5,631 nt of DNA from Planctomycetota bacterium (GTDB lineage: Bacteria > Planctomycetota > Planctomycetia > Pirellulales > UBA1268), in assembly GCA_027622795.1 (NCBI GenBank), contig JAQBZA010000229.1, positions 1 to 5,631 of the forward strand. The letters are read 5' to 3'. Below the pieces are notes generated by a model. That model saw only the letters and a list, made by a program, of their open reading frames with translations, was not told the DNA's origin and did no database searches. Below are positions 1 through 5,631 of the stretch, in pieces. The number at the start of each line of letters is the position of its first letter. Positions within the stretch are counted from its first letter, which is position 1. The translations under genes and the position numbers were made by a program.

Positions 1-1326
1 CGGGCCCTCGATCCGCTGGCTGCCAGCAGGCTCGTGCCGCTGGTGCGGCAGGTGGCCGCGGGCCTTCCGGGCACCTTCGCGGTCGCCAAGCAATCGAGCC
101 TCTTCGAGCAGGGGATCGGATCGGGGCGGTCGATCGACGTCGAGATCACCGGCCCGGATCTGGAGAAGCTGGTCGGGCTCGGCGTGCGGGTGATGGGCAT
201 GCTGCGGGAGGCGACCCCCGGCAGCCAAAACCTGCCGAAGCCGTCGCTTGATCTCTCAAGCCCGGAGGTGCAGCTGGTGCCTCGGCTCGAGCAAGCCGCC
301 GACATGCGGCTTGACACGCGCCAACTTGGTTACATGGTCGACTGCCTGGTCGATGGTGGCTATGCCACCGATTACTTTCTCGGCAGTGATCGCATCGACC
401 TCGTGATCAAGGGTGAGGACCGTTTCGTGCAGCGCACCCAGGATCTCCGCAGCCTGCCAGTGGTCACGCCGGGCGGCCAGCTTGTGCCGCTGGAGAGCGT
501 GGCGGAGATTCGTGAATACTCAAGCGGCCCGGAGCAGATTCTCCACCGGGAACGAGAGCGTTCGATCACGGTACAGGTTTCGCCTCCGGAGCGGATGCCG
601 CTGGAAGAGGCCCAAGAGCGAATTCAGACGATGGTGGTCAACCCACTGGTGTCGTCTGGAGATCTTGATGGTGGCTATGCAATCACACTCGGCGGCACGG
701 CTGACAAACTCCGAGCCACATGGCGGGCACTGTGGTTTAACCTGGTCCTTGCCGGACTGATCACCTATCTCCTGATGGCAGCGCTCTTTGAGTCGTGGTT
801 TTATCCGGCCGTGATTATCACAGCCGTGCCGCTGGGGGGCGTTGGCGGATTTGTCGGTCTGTCAATGCTCAATGCCATTGGTGGTCCTCTTGGCGTCTTT
901 CAATCGCTCGATGTGCTCACAATGCTCGGGTTTGTCATCCTGATCGGAACCGTCGTCAACAATCCGATCCTCATCGTTGATCGGGCTTTGCAGCTGGTTC
1001 GAGGCGAAGGGTGGGAACCCAACGACGCGATTCTTGAAGCCGTTCGCAGTCGCATCCGTCCGATCTTCATGACAACCATGACAACCGTCTTGGGGTTGCT
1101 GCCCCTGGTGCTCTTTCCCGGCGCCGGCAGTGAACTCTACCGTGGCTTGGGGGCCGTGCTGCTCGGGGGCCTCTTCGTCGCCACGGCGATCACGCTCATT
1201 CTTGTGCCGGCGCTCTTGGGCCTATGCTTTCGATTCGTTCGCCCACGGACGACGGCGCGAGGCGAAACGCGACTCGAATTGCCGCCACTTTCAAGTAGCG
1301 AAACCCCAGTTCTCCAGATTCGTTAA
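1..1326 (+). CDS. RND-family efflux permease, C-terminal part (5' end outside window)
   Basis: This is an inner-membrane, proton-driven RND transporter subunit, which normally works with a periplasmic adaptor and an outer-membrane channel to export drugs, metals or other compounds. The frame is open from base 1, so the GTG at 34 is not a real start; 441 residues remain of a family usually about 1000-1100 long. Fragment residues 1 to about 235 are the second periplasmic porter/docking region, including GRSIDVEITGPDLEKL (42-57). Five hydrophobic helices follow, matching TM8-TM12 at roughly 242-263, 268-290, 302-330, 352-372 and 380-410. The TM11-12 region carries the family patterns RIRPIFMTTMTTVLGLLPL and LLGGLFVATAITLILVP. 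TM10 reads GTVVNNPILIVD, with Asn where AcrB has Lys940, as is common in the heavy-metal and broader RND subfamilies. The cytoplasmic tail is short (about 30 residues). The substrate cannot be assigned from this half. Family certain; subfamily not. Confidence 0.93.
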   Translation, partial: RALDPLAASRLVPLVRQVAAGLPGTFAVAKQSSLFEQGIGSGRSIDVEITGPDLEKLVGLGVRVMGMLREATPGSQNLPKPSLDLSSPEVQLVPRLEQAADMRLDTRQLGYMVDCLVDGGYATDYFLGSDRIDLVIKGEDRFVQRTQDLRSLPVVTPGGQLVPLESVAEIREYSSGPEQILHRERERSITVQVSPPERMPLEEAQERIQTMVVNPLVSSGDLDGGYAITLGGTADKLRATWRALWFNLVLAGLITYLLMAALFESWFYPAVIITAVPLGGVGGFVGLSMLNAIGGPLGVFQSLDVLTMLGFVILIGTVVNNPILIVDRALQLVRGEGWEPNDAILEAVRSRIRPIFMTTMTTVLGLLPLVLFPGAGSELYRGLGAVLLGGLFVATAITLILVPALLGLCFRFVRPRTTARGETRLELPPLSSSETPVLQIR

Positions 1327-1329
1327 AAT
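1324..1329 (+). promoter_or_regulatory. Possible -10 element ahead of the DUF1559 gene
   Basis: TAAAAT matches five of six bases of the sigma-70 -10 consensus and overlaps the RND stop codon (TAA, 1324-1326). It would give a leader of about 35 bases before the ATG at 1370. No convincing -35 hexamer lies 16-18 bases upstream (the sequence there is GAAACCCC-like). It is therefore only a candidate. The alternative is that the DUF1559 gene is read through from the RND transcript, since no terminator hairpin is visible in the 43-base gap. Confidence 0.25.
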
Positions 1330-1355
1330 GTGGAGAGCGACTTCTGGCCCCGGTG

Positions 1356-1361
1356 AAGGAG
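1356..1361 (+). promoter_or_regulatory. Shine-Dalgarno site deciding the DUF1559 start
   Basis: AAGGAG sits 8 bases before the ATG at 1370 and selects that start over the in-frame ATGs at 1328 and 1385. The motif is embedded in a perfect 12-base palindrome, AGGAGATCTCCT (1357-1368), so its own complement lies between it and the start codon. Confidence 0.8.
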
Positions 1362-1369
1362 ATCTCCTG

Positions 1370-2341
1370 ATGCAATACCTTCAAATGTCCCTGGAACGCA
1401 TCCCCTCCCCTCGCGCAGTTCTGCGTAAGCCTGGATTTACGCTGGTGGAACTGCTCGTGGTGATCGCAATCATCGGTGTGCTTATCGGTCTTCTCCTTCC
1501 GGCAGTCCAGGCCGCCCGAGAGGCTGGGCGGCGGATGGCATGTTCCAATAATTTGAAACAGGTGGGGCTTGCGGTGTCGCTGTCTGATGACGTCGCGAAA
1601 TCGTTTCCGACAGGCCGCCTAACTCGTGACGAGTTCGACGTTTCGTGGGCGTTCCGAATCTTGCCCTTCATGGAAGAACAGGCGATCTACGACGCCCGGA
1701 ATCCCGACACAACCGTTCCCTGCTGGGATCCCTCTAACTCCGCCGCCTTCCGAACTCCGGTGGCAGCCTTTTTTTGCCCCAGTCGCCGGGCTCCTGCTGC
1801 AGATCGCAATTTCGACAACAACAACGCTGCACCGGTTGTCGAGGGCGTGGCAGCAGGCGGCGATTTTGCGGCGAATGCAGGCACCTATTTCAACTACGCT
1901 CCGTCGACCAGCGGCGGTATCGATCCCAAGCAGGCTGGACCGATCCACACATTCTCGAAAGTTCGGGGAGCCCAAGTGACCGACGGGCTCAGCAAAACGT
2001 TTGCCATCGGAGAGCGGCATATCCCACCCGCTGATTCCTCCGTCGCTGCCAACATGGTGCACTACCAACAGGGAGATACGGCAATTTTTCCGTCCGATAC
2101 GCCGCATGTGCTGTTTCGCGACACAGCCCGGGGATTGGCCGATGGGCCGAGTGACACGAGTAACCGGAAGTTTGGTAGCCGGCATCCGGGAATCACGCAG
2201 TTCGTGTTTCTCGATGGGCACGTTGAGGCAATCAGCAACGAGACGAGTCTCGACATCTTGCGGTGGTACTCCGCGATTGGTGATGGCAATGACCCGACGG
2301 CGCCTGCGGACGGTGCTGATCCGGGTCAGGGTGCCAGCTGA
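1370..2341 (+). CDS. DUF1559 prepilin-like protein with H-X9-DG C-terminal motif
   Basis: This 323-residue protein belongs to the type II pseudopilin-like DUF1559 family of Planctomycetes, presumed exported and surface- or envelope-associated; the molecular function of the family is not established. The N-terminus has the prepilin peptidase signature KPGFTLVELLVVIAIIGVL: predicted cleavage after Gly22, Phe23 as +1, Glu27 at +5, and a hydrophobic helix at about 25-46. Then come AAREAGRRMACSNNLKQVGLA (48-68, typical family text), FFCPS (134-138), VTDGLSKTFAIGER (203-216) and FGSRHPGITQFVFLDGHV (268-285). In the last, His272 and Asp282-Gly283 form the H-X9-DG motif. The usual 'HNYHD'-type stretch after NLKQ is replaced by SLSDDVAKSFP. 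The in-frame ORF extends upstream to 1130 inside the RND gene, but the strong Shine-Dalgarno and the prepilin leader length support the ATG at 1370. A membrane protein gene follows 11 bases downstream. Confidence 0.93.
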   Translation: MQYLQMSLERIPSPRAVLRKPGFTLVELLVVIAIIGVLIGLLLPAVQAAREAGRRMACSNNLKQVGLAVSLSDDVAKSFPTGRLTRDEFDVSWAFRILPFMEEQAIYDARNPDTTVPCWDPSNSAAFRTPVAAFFCPSRRAPAADRNFDNNNAAPVVEGVAAGGDFAANAGTYFNYAPSTSGGIDPKQAGPIHTFSKVRGAQVTDGLSKTFAIGERHIPPADSSVAANMVHYQQGDTAIFPSDTPHVLFRDTARGLADGPSDTSNRKFGSRHPGITQFVFLDGHVEAISNETSLDILRWYSAIGDGNDPTAPADGADPGQGAS

Positions 2342-2347
2342 AAGGAG
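2341..2347 (+). promoter_or_regulatory. Shine-Dalgarno overlapping the DUF1559 stop codon
   Basis: AAAGGAG begins on the last base of the DUF1559 TGA stop (2339-2341) and lies 5 bases before the ATG at 2353. A ribosome terminating on the first gene would cover this site, which suggests coupled translation of the two genes. Confidence 0.75.
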
Positions 2348-2352
2348 CCGTC

Positions 2353-2964
2353 ATGCCAACCCGACGCCCACAAACACCTCAACCCGCACGGCCATCGTCT
2401 GTGCGATATGTCATTCTCGGAGTTGCCGGGGCCGCGGTCGCCATCGCGACCTGGCTGGTCTTTGGTCGAGGCCCGGATTTCGCAGACGAAGCGGTGTCGC
2501 TGCAGCGTCGCCTCCTGAGTCTCGACGTATCGCCTCAGGACCAAAAGGCGATGCTGACGGCACTCATGCGGCACGTTGACAAACTCGGCGGCGACGAGCA
2601 GCGACAACTCTTGGAAACGGTGCGGCAGGAATGGCGGGATATCCAGAGGCAGGATATGGATGCCTATTTTGCGGCTGACGAAGCTGATCGACAGGCAGCG
2701 ATCGACCATTCTCTCGATCGTCTTGAGTTGATCACTGAGCTCTACTCCGCCTTCATTCCGGGCGGTATGCGGGTCCGGAAGCCCCGTCCGCGGGGCGATG
2801 CGACCCAAACGCCCAACCGCCGCCCTCCAACTGTTCGTCCAGACGCTTCGGCTCAGGCTGATCGCCGCAAAGCTCTCGAGAGCTACCTGACGGCTCTCGA
2901 GAAACGGGCCCGCGAGCGTGGCATTGACTTCAATGGTGCCCGCCGGATCCTGCAGCGGAGTTGA
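2353..2964 (+). CDS. Unrecognised single-pass membrane protein, helical and charged
   Basis: I do not recognise a family for this 203-residue protein. Residues 1-17 are basic and proline-rich (MPTRRPQTPQPARPSS), and one hydrophobic helix spans about 18-37 (VRYVILGVAGAAVAIATWLVF). By the positive-inside rule the short N-terminus stays in the cytoplasm and the rest is periplasmic. Residues 42-135 look almost wholly helical and charged, with a patch FAADEADRQAAIDHSLDRLE (106-125). A proline/arginine-rich linker follows (about 136-166), then a second short helix (167-190) with a heptad-spaced ALE/ALE repeat (174-176, 181-183). No cysteine, lipobox or catalytic motif is seen. The gene starts 11 bases after the DUF1559 stop with its Shine-Dalgarno overlapping that stop, so the two are very likely co-expressed. 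A structural or assembly partner of the prepilin-like protein is an inference from position only. Coding status is well supported by start context and the membrane helix. Confidence 0.85.
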   Translation: MPTRRPQTPQPARPSSVRYVILGVAGAAVAIATWLVFGRGPDFADEAVSLQRRLLSLDVSPQDQKAMLTALMRHVDKLGGDEQRQLLETVRQEWRDIQRQDMDAYFAADEADRQAAIDHSLDRLELITELYSAFIPGGMRVRKPRPRGDATQTPNRRPPTVRPDASAQADRRKALESYLTALEKRARERGIDFNGARRILQRS

Positions 2965-3083
2965 CCAGCGCGCGAGACGAGGCCCCACCTGCTCATCCTG
3001 GCAGTTCCAGAAGAGGGGCTGCTTTATCCTCCCGGAATCGCTGCGTTCTGCTCATGCCAAGGCGTCGCGGGATTGACCAAGAT

Positions 3084-3521
3084 TTAGGGCCGAGACCACA
3101 GCATTCGCACATGCGACCCAACGCCCTCGATCTCAAACTCAACAGACTCGACCGTCCAATTGGCTTTCCTGTAGAAATCAATGGCGGAGATCCTTGCATT
3201 GCACCAGATTGGCCACGAGGGCTGTATCACCACTGCCTCGGCCACAGCGTAGTCAAGCAACCGTCGGCCGAGTCCCTGTCGTTGAAAGGCTGTGTCGGTC
3301 GCCATGCCTCGTAATTGCCATGCGCCGCTCTTCTCCCACGCGGAGGTATAGAGCGACAGACAGGAAACAATTTCCTGATCGATTGTCGCTGCAAAATGGA
3401 GCGTGTCGGGGTCAGCGTCTCCGGGAAACTCAGCGGTGAATGCTGGGAGCCCCGGTCGAAGAATGCGATGGCGAAGCCCAAGAATGGCTGTGACTGGAAA
3501 CAGGGAAATTTTGACATTCAT
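3084..3521 (-). CDS. GNAT-family N-acetyltransferase
   Basis: A 145-residue cytoplasmic protein of the GNAT fold, which moves an acetyl group from acetyl-CoA to an amine; the substrate is unknown. The acetyl-CoA binding motif A is clear: LRGMATDTAFQRQGLGRRLL (70-89), with Q-R-Q-G-L-G at 80-85. Upstream are the early strand/helix LRHRILRPGLP (16-26) and FPGDADPDTLHFAA (32-45). The later WCNARISAIDFYRKANW (106-122) is motif B, where most relatives have a Gly-Phe ending such as LGF. FEIEGVGSHVRM (129-140) closes the domain. The length is normal for a single GNAT domain. The frame is open upstream to 3695, into the tRNA gene, but those residues are not GNAT-like, so the ATG at 3521 is chosen. No good Shine-Dalgarno precedes it, so the start is less certain than the product. 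It is convergent with the 2353-2964 gene and follows the tRNA-Cys gene on the same strand. Confidence 0.88.
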   Translation of the reverse strand: MNVKISLFPVTAILGLRHRILRPGLPAFTAEFPGDADPDTLHFAATIDQEIVSCLSLYTSAWEKSGAWQLRGMATDTAFQRQGLGRRLLDYAVAEAVVIQPSWPIWCNARISAIDFYRKANWTVESVEFEIEGVGSHVRMLWSRP

Positions 3522-3641
3522 CGACGATTGATGAAATCCGAAACGATGGCAAAGATTCGTCAGCACGGGCAGGCGACATCTCTCCACACGCCCTTGATTA
3601 TCCCCGTGCCAGCCCATAGTTTGGGCGACCATCGACGTCGC

Positions 3642-3654
3642 GAAGAAAAGAAAA
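3642..3654 (-). terminator. T-rich tract directly after tRNA-Cys, possible terminator
   Basis: Read on the minus strand, the tRNA discriminator T is followed by TTTTCTTTTCTTC. A U-rich run straight after the stable tRNA fold could release RNA polymerase or mark the 3' trimming region. There is no separate GC hairpin between the tRNA and the T run, so this is tentative; read-through into the GNAT gene 134 bases further on is also possible. Confidence 0.35.
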
Positions 3655-3726
3655 AGGCGCCGGTGGGAGTCGAACCCACGATGGCGGATTTGCAATCCGC
3701 TGCCTTAGCCACTTGGCTACGGCGCC
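3655..3726 (-). tRNA. tRNA-Cys (anticodon GCA)
   Basis: A 72-nucleotide cloverleaf folds cleanly on the minus strand. The acceptor stem is GGCGCCG with CGGCGCC (7 pairs). The D stem is GCC/GGC. The anticodon stem GCGGA/TCCGC encloses loop TTGCAAA with anticodon GCA, reading Cys codons UGC and UGU. The variable loop is CATC, and the T arm is GTGGG-TTCGACT-CCCAC. The base after the acceptor stem is T (U73), the known discriminator identity base for cysteinyl-tRNA synthetase, which supports the Cys call. The 3' CCA is not encoded (TTT follows), so it must be added by CCA-adding nucleotidyltransferase. Ends are given from G1 to U73. Confidence 0.97.
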
Positions 3727-3744
3727 ACACGATCCACCTCCGAC

Positions 3745-3774
3745 ACGCTAGGGGAGGCTGGGCCAACTGGTCAA
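3745..3774 (-). promoter_or_regulatory. Candidate promoter for tRNA-Cys
   Basis: On the minus strand TTGACC (3774-3769, five of six to the -35 consensus) is followed after 18 bases by TAGCGT (3750-3745, three of six to the -10 consensus). Transcription would start near 3738, about a dozen bases before the tRNA 5' end. The -35 is good but the -10 is weak. Confidence 0.35.
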
Positions 3775-3913
3775 GACGTACCGGCTAGACCAACTGTTTC
3801 GAATGCTCCCGCGGGTGCGGTTGTTCCGTTGGGAATTTCCATCGGCGGTTCCCCCGCCGCATCTTCAGTTTTCAGCCCCTCCGAGCCCGCCGCCGTGTGG
3901 CAAGGCAGGTGCG

Positions 3914-3942
3914 TGGAAGTCGCCCCCCGAACCCGCTATAGT
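3914..3942 (+). promoter_or_regulatory. Candidate promoter for the 6PGDH gene
   Basis: TATAGT (3937-3942) matches five of six bases of the sigma-70 -10 element. TGGAAG (3914-3919), 17 bases upstream, matches three of six of the -35. The start site would be near 3949, giving a leader of about 75 bases. The rest of the gene-free stretch 3727-4023 shows no hairpin terminator, repeat or riboswitch-like structure that I could recognise. Confidence 0.45.
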
Positions 3943-4023
3943 CTCCACCTTTTGCAGTCTCTCCGGGCTGACAGTTTTCTTTCACCCCACCGAACCCCTC
4001 TCGATCGAACAGGAAACGCGGGC

Positions 4024-5472
4024 ATGGCGACGCAAGCGACGTGTGACATCGGACTGATCGGACTCGCCGTGATGGGGGAAAACCTGGCCCTCAACATTGC
4101 CAACCACGGCTATTCGATCGCCGTCTTCAACCGCACAACCAGCGTCACCGACGCCTTCACTGCCGGCCGGGGCGACCAGCCGAATGTCGTCGGCTGCCAC
4201 ACCCTCGAAGACCTCGTGGCCGCCCTCAAGCCGCGGCGGAAGGTGATGATGATGGTGAAGGCGGGCCCGGCCGTCGACCAGCTGATCCAGACGCTCCTGC
4301 CGCTCCTCGCTCCCGGCGACGTGATCATCGACGGCGGCAACACGCTCTATTCCGACACTGAGCGGCGGACGAAGGAGGTCGAGGCCGCCGGGCTGCTCTA
4401 CATCGGCACGGGTGTCTCCGGTGGCGAAGAGGGAGCCCTCAAGGGCCCGAGCCTGATGCCCGGCGGCTCCAAGGCGGCCTGGCCGCTCGTGCAGCCAATC
4501 TTCCAGGCGATCGCCGCCAAGGTTGGCCCCGATGGAGACATCCCCTGCTGCGACTGGGTGGGGCCGCGAGGCGCCGGGCACTATGTGAAGATGGTGCACA
4601 ACGGCATCGAATATGGCGACATGCAGCTGATCTGCGAGGCCTACTGGCTGCTCAAACACGGCGCCGGCCTCTCCAACGACGACCTCGCCGAGGTTTTCGA
4701 CATCTGGAACAAGGGCGAACTCGACAGCTACCTGATCGAGATCACCCGCGATATCTTCACGGTGAAGGATCCCGACACGGGCGACTTCATGGTCGATCGG
4801 ATCCTCGACAAGGCCGGCGCCAAGGGCACCGGCAAATGGATGAGCCAGCTGGCCCTCGATCTCGGCGTGCCCAGCACGCTGGTCACGGAGGCGGTCTACG
4901 CCCGTTGCCTGTCGGCCCTCAAGGAGGCCCGCGTGCGGGCGAGTAGCGTGCTCACCGGCCCCGATCTCAACACCCACGACGATCCCCTCACCTTCATCGA
5001 CCAGGTGCGGCAGGCGCTGTATGCCTCCAAGATCGCCAGCTACGCCCAGGGCTACGTGCAGCTGGCGGCCGCCGCCAAGGAACACGACTGGCCGCTCGAC
5101 TACGGCGGCATCGCCATGATGTGGCGGGGCGGATGCATCATCCGAGCCCAGTTCCTCGAACGAATCCACGAGGCCTACCGGGCCCAGCCCGACCTGGAAA
5201 ACCTCATGCTCGCCCCCTACTTCGCCACCGCGCTCGCCAACGCCCAGAAGGCCTGGCGGCATGTCGTGGCCACCGCCGCCACCATCGGCATTCCCGTGCC
5301 GGCCTTCATGGCGGCGTTGTCCTACTACGACGGCTACCGCCACGCCAGCCTGCCGGCCAACCTCCTCCAGGCCCAGCGGGACTACTTCGGAGCCCACACC
5401 TACGAGCGGACCGACAAGCCCGGCACGTTCCACACTGAGTGGCTCGACCTTCGCAAGCCCGTGGGAGCATGA
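4024..5472 (+). CDS. gnd: 6-phosphogluconate dehydrogenase, NADP+-dependent, decarboxylating
   Basis: This cytoplasmic enzyme of the oxidative pentose phosphate pathway converts 6-phosphogluconate and NADP+ to ribulose 5-phosphate, CO2 and NADPH. At 482 residues it has the length of the long dimeric form. The N-terminal Rossmann domain has GLAVMGENLALN (13-24) and FNRTT (35-39); the Asn-Arg-Thr after the second strand matches the NADP+-selective residues of the sheep enzyme. Then come MVKAGPAVD (77-85), IIDGGNTLYSDTERR (101-115) and GVSGGEEGALKGPSLMPGG (130-148). The catalytic segment HYVKMVHNGIEYGDMQL (186-202) supplies Lys189, His192-Asn193 and Glu196. FDIWNKGELDSYLIEIT (225-241), AKGTGKW (266-272) and the C-terminal SYYDGYR (433-439) and DYFGAHTYE (453-461) complete the signature. 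The frame extends upstream to 3829, but the conserved N-terminus and an AGGA site (4011-4014, 9 bases upstream) fix the ATG at 4024. The stop is embedded in the start region of the next gene, an SDR, so an operon is likely. Confidence 0.97.
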   Translation: MATQATCDIGLIGLAVMGENLALNIANHGYSIAVFNRTTSVTDAFTAGRGDQPNVVGCHTLEDLVAALKPRRKVMMMVKAGPAVDQLIQTLLPLLAPGDVIIDGGNTLYSDTERRTKEVEAAGLLYIGTGVSGGEEGALKGPSLMPGGSKAAWPLVQPIFQAIAAKVGPDGDIPCCDWVGPRGAGHYVKMVHNGIEYGDMQLICEAYWLLKHGAGLSNDDLAEVFDIWNKGELDSYLIEITRDIFTVKDPDTGDFMVDRILDKAGAKGTGKWMSQLALDLGVPSTLVTEAVYARCLSALKEARVRASSVLTGPDLNTHDDPLTFIDQVRQALYASKIASYAQGYVQLAAAAKEHDWPLDYGGIAMMWRGGCIIRAQFLERIHEAYRAQPDLENLMLAPYFATALANAQKAWRHVVATAATIGIPVPAFMAALSYYDGYRHASLPANLLQAQRDYFGAHTYERTDKPGTFHTEWLDLRKPVGA

Positions 5473-5474
5473 GC

Positions 5475-5631
5475 ATGGACAACACCTTTATCGAAAACCT
5501 GTTCGGCCTCCGCGGCCGCACGGCTGTGGTCGTGGGGGGCACCGGCGTGCTCGGAGGAGCGCTGGCCGAAGGGCTCGCTCGGGCGGGAGCCTTCGTGGTG
5601 GTGGCCGGCCGGGGTGCCGATCGGGGCGTTG
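5475..5631 (+). CDS. Short-chain dehydrogenase/reductase, N-terminal fragment (cut by window end)
   Basis: The first 52 codons of an NAD(P)-dependent SDR oxidoreductase are visible. After MDNTFIENLFGLRGRTAVVV comes the nucleotide-binding turn GGTGVLGGALAEGLARAGA (residues 21-39), a variant of the TGxxxGxG motif, followed by VVVAGR closing the second strand. GVLGGA-type turns are common in SDRs annotated as gluconate 5-dehydrogenase-like or D-mannonate oxidoreductase-like, but the catalytic Ser/Tyr/Lys lies beyond the window and the substrate cannot be assigned. An in-frame ATG at 5469 overlaps the 6PGDH stop as ATGA. The GGGAG at 5463-5467 is only 1 base from that ATG but 7 bases from the ATG at 5475, so 5475 is preferred. 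Overlap or near-overlap with gnd implies co-transcription and probably translational coupling, and hints at a role in sugar-acid metabolism. Confidence 0.85.
   Translation, partial: MDNTFIENLFGLRGRTAVVVGGTGVLGGALAEGLARAGAFVVVAGRGADRGV

Noticed and set aside
1619..2221. A 200-codon open frame on the minus strand opposite the DUF1559 gene
   Set aside because: It is a shadow frame; the + strand product has unmistakable family motifs across the same bases.
2326..2988. A 220-codon open frame on the minus strand opposite the unknown membrane protein gene
   Set aside because: The + strand frame has a well-placed Shine-Dalgarno, a membrane helix and tight linkage to DUF1559. The minus frame has none of these and no recognisable domain.
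2981..3020. A possible stem (GGCCCC with GGGGCT, enclosing CTGG/CCAG) between the convergent genes
   Set aside because: The position suits a terminator, but the outer stem is short, the loop is long and no T run follows on either strand, so it cannot be called.
3624..3640. GCGAC/GTCGC inverted repeat between tRNA-Cys and the GNAT gene
   Set aside because: It has only five pairs with a seven-base loop and no T run after it on the minus strand; the expected frequency in GC-rich DNA is high.
3655..3726. tRNA-Cys as an attachment site for an integrated element
   Set aside because: I saw no second copy of the tRNA 3' end in the window and no integrase gene nearby.
3315..3788. A 157-codon + strand open frame
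   Set aside because: It runs across the GNAT gene and straight through the tRNA-Cys gene in antisense; no domain is visible.
3982..5433. A 483-codon open frame on the minus strand opposite gnd
   Set aside because: It is the antisense shadow of a GC-rich, strongly conserved gene. The translation is low-complexity (runs of Gly, Val, Glu, and His-rich stretches) with no recognisable domain.

Overview
The window looks like chromosomal DNA from a planctomycete. The main evidence is a DUF1559-type protein: a prepilin-like N-terminus (GFTLVE) followed by a C-terminal H-X9-DG motif, a family hugely expanded in Planctomycetes and rare elsewhere. High GC content and good Shine-Dalgarno sites upstream of most genes fit, but neither is specific. 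No genus can be named from the sequence alone.

Layout. Bases 1-1326 (+) hold the C-terminal part of an RND-family efflux permease whose 5' end lies outside the window. After a 43-base gap come two tightly spaced + strand genes: the DUF1559 prepilin-like protein (1370-2341) and an unrecognised single-pass membrane protein (2353-2964). The Shine-Dalgarno of the second gene overlaps the stop codon of the first, so they are probably translated from one message. Convergent to them on the minus strand lies a GNAT-type acetyltransferase (3084-3521), preceded on the same strand by a tRNA-Cys(GCA) gene (3655-3726). The 297 bases from 3727 to 4023 carry no gene. They hold a possible tRNA promoter on the minus strand and a better candidate promoter for the next + strand gene. 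Bases 4024-5472 (+) encode a complete 6-phosphogluconate dehydrogenase. It runs directly into the start of a short-chain dehydrogenase/reductase (from 5475, cut by the window end).

How the parts relate. Three independent units are visible: an envelope or surface unit (RND permease end, DUF1559 protein and its small membrane partner), a minus-strand tRNA/acetyltransferase unit, and a sugar-acid/pentose-phosphate unit (6PGDH plus SDR). The 6PGDH step oxidises 6-phosphogluconate to ribulose 5-phosphate with NADPH production. The adjacent SDR could act on a related sugar acid, but only its nucleotide-binding start is visible.

I found no CRISPR array, insertion sequence, phage gene or obvious defence system, and nothing that clearly qualifies as a new biological system. 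The most useful leads are the unrecognised membrane protein coupled to the DUF1559 gene, a perfect palindrome embedding the DUF1559 ribosome binding site, and the 6PGDH-SDR gene overlap.
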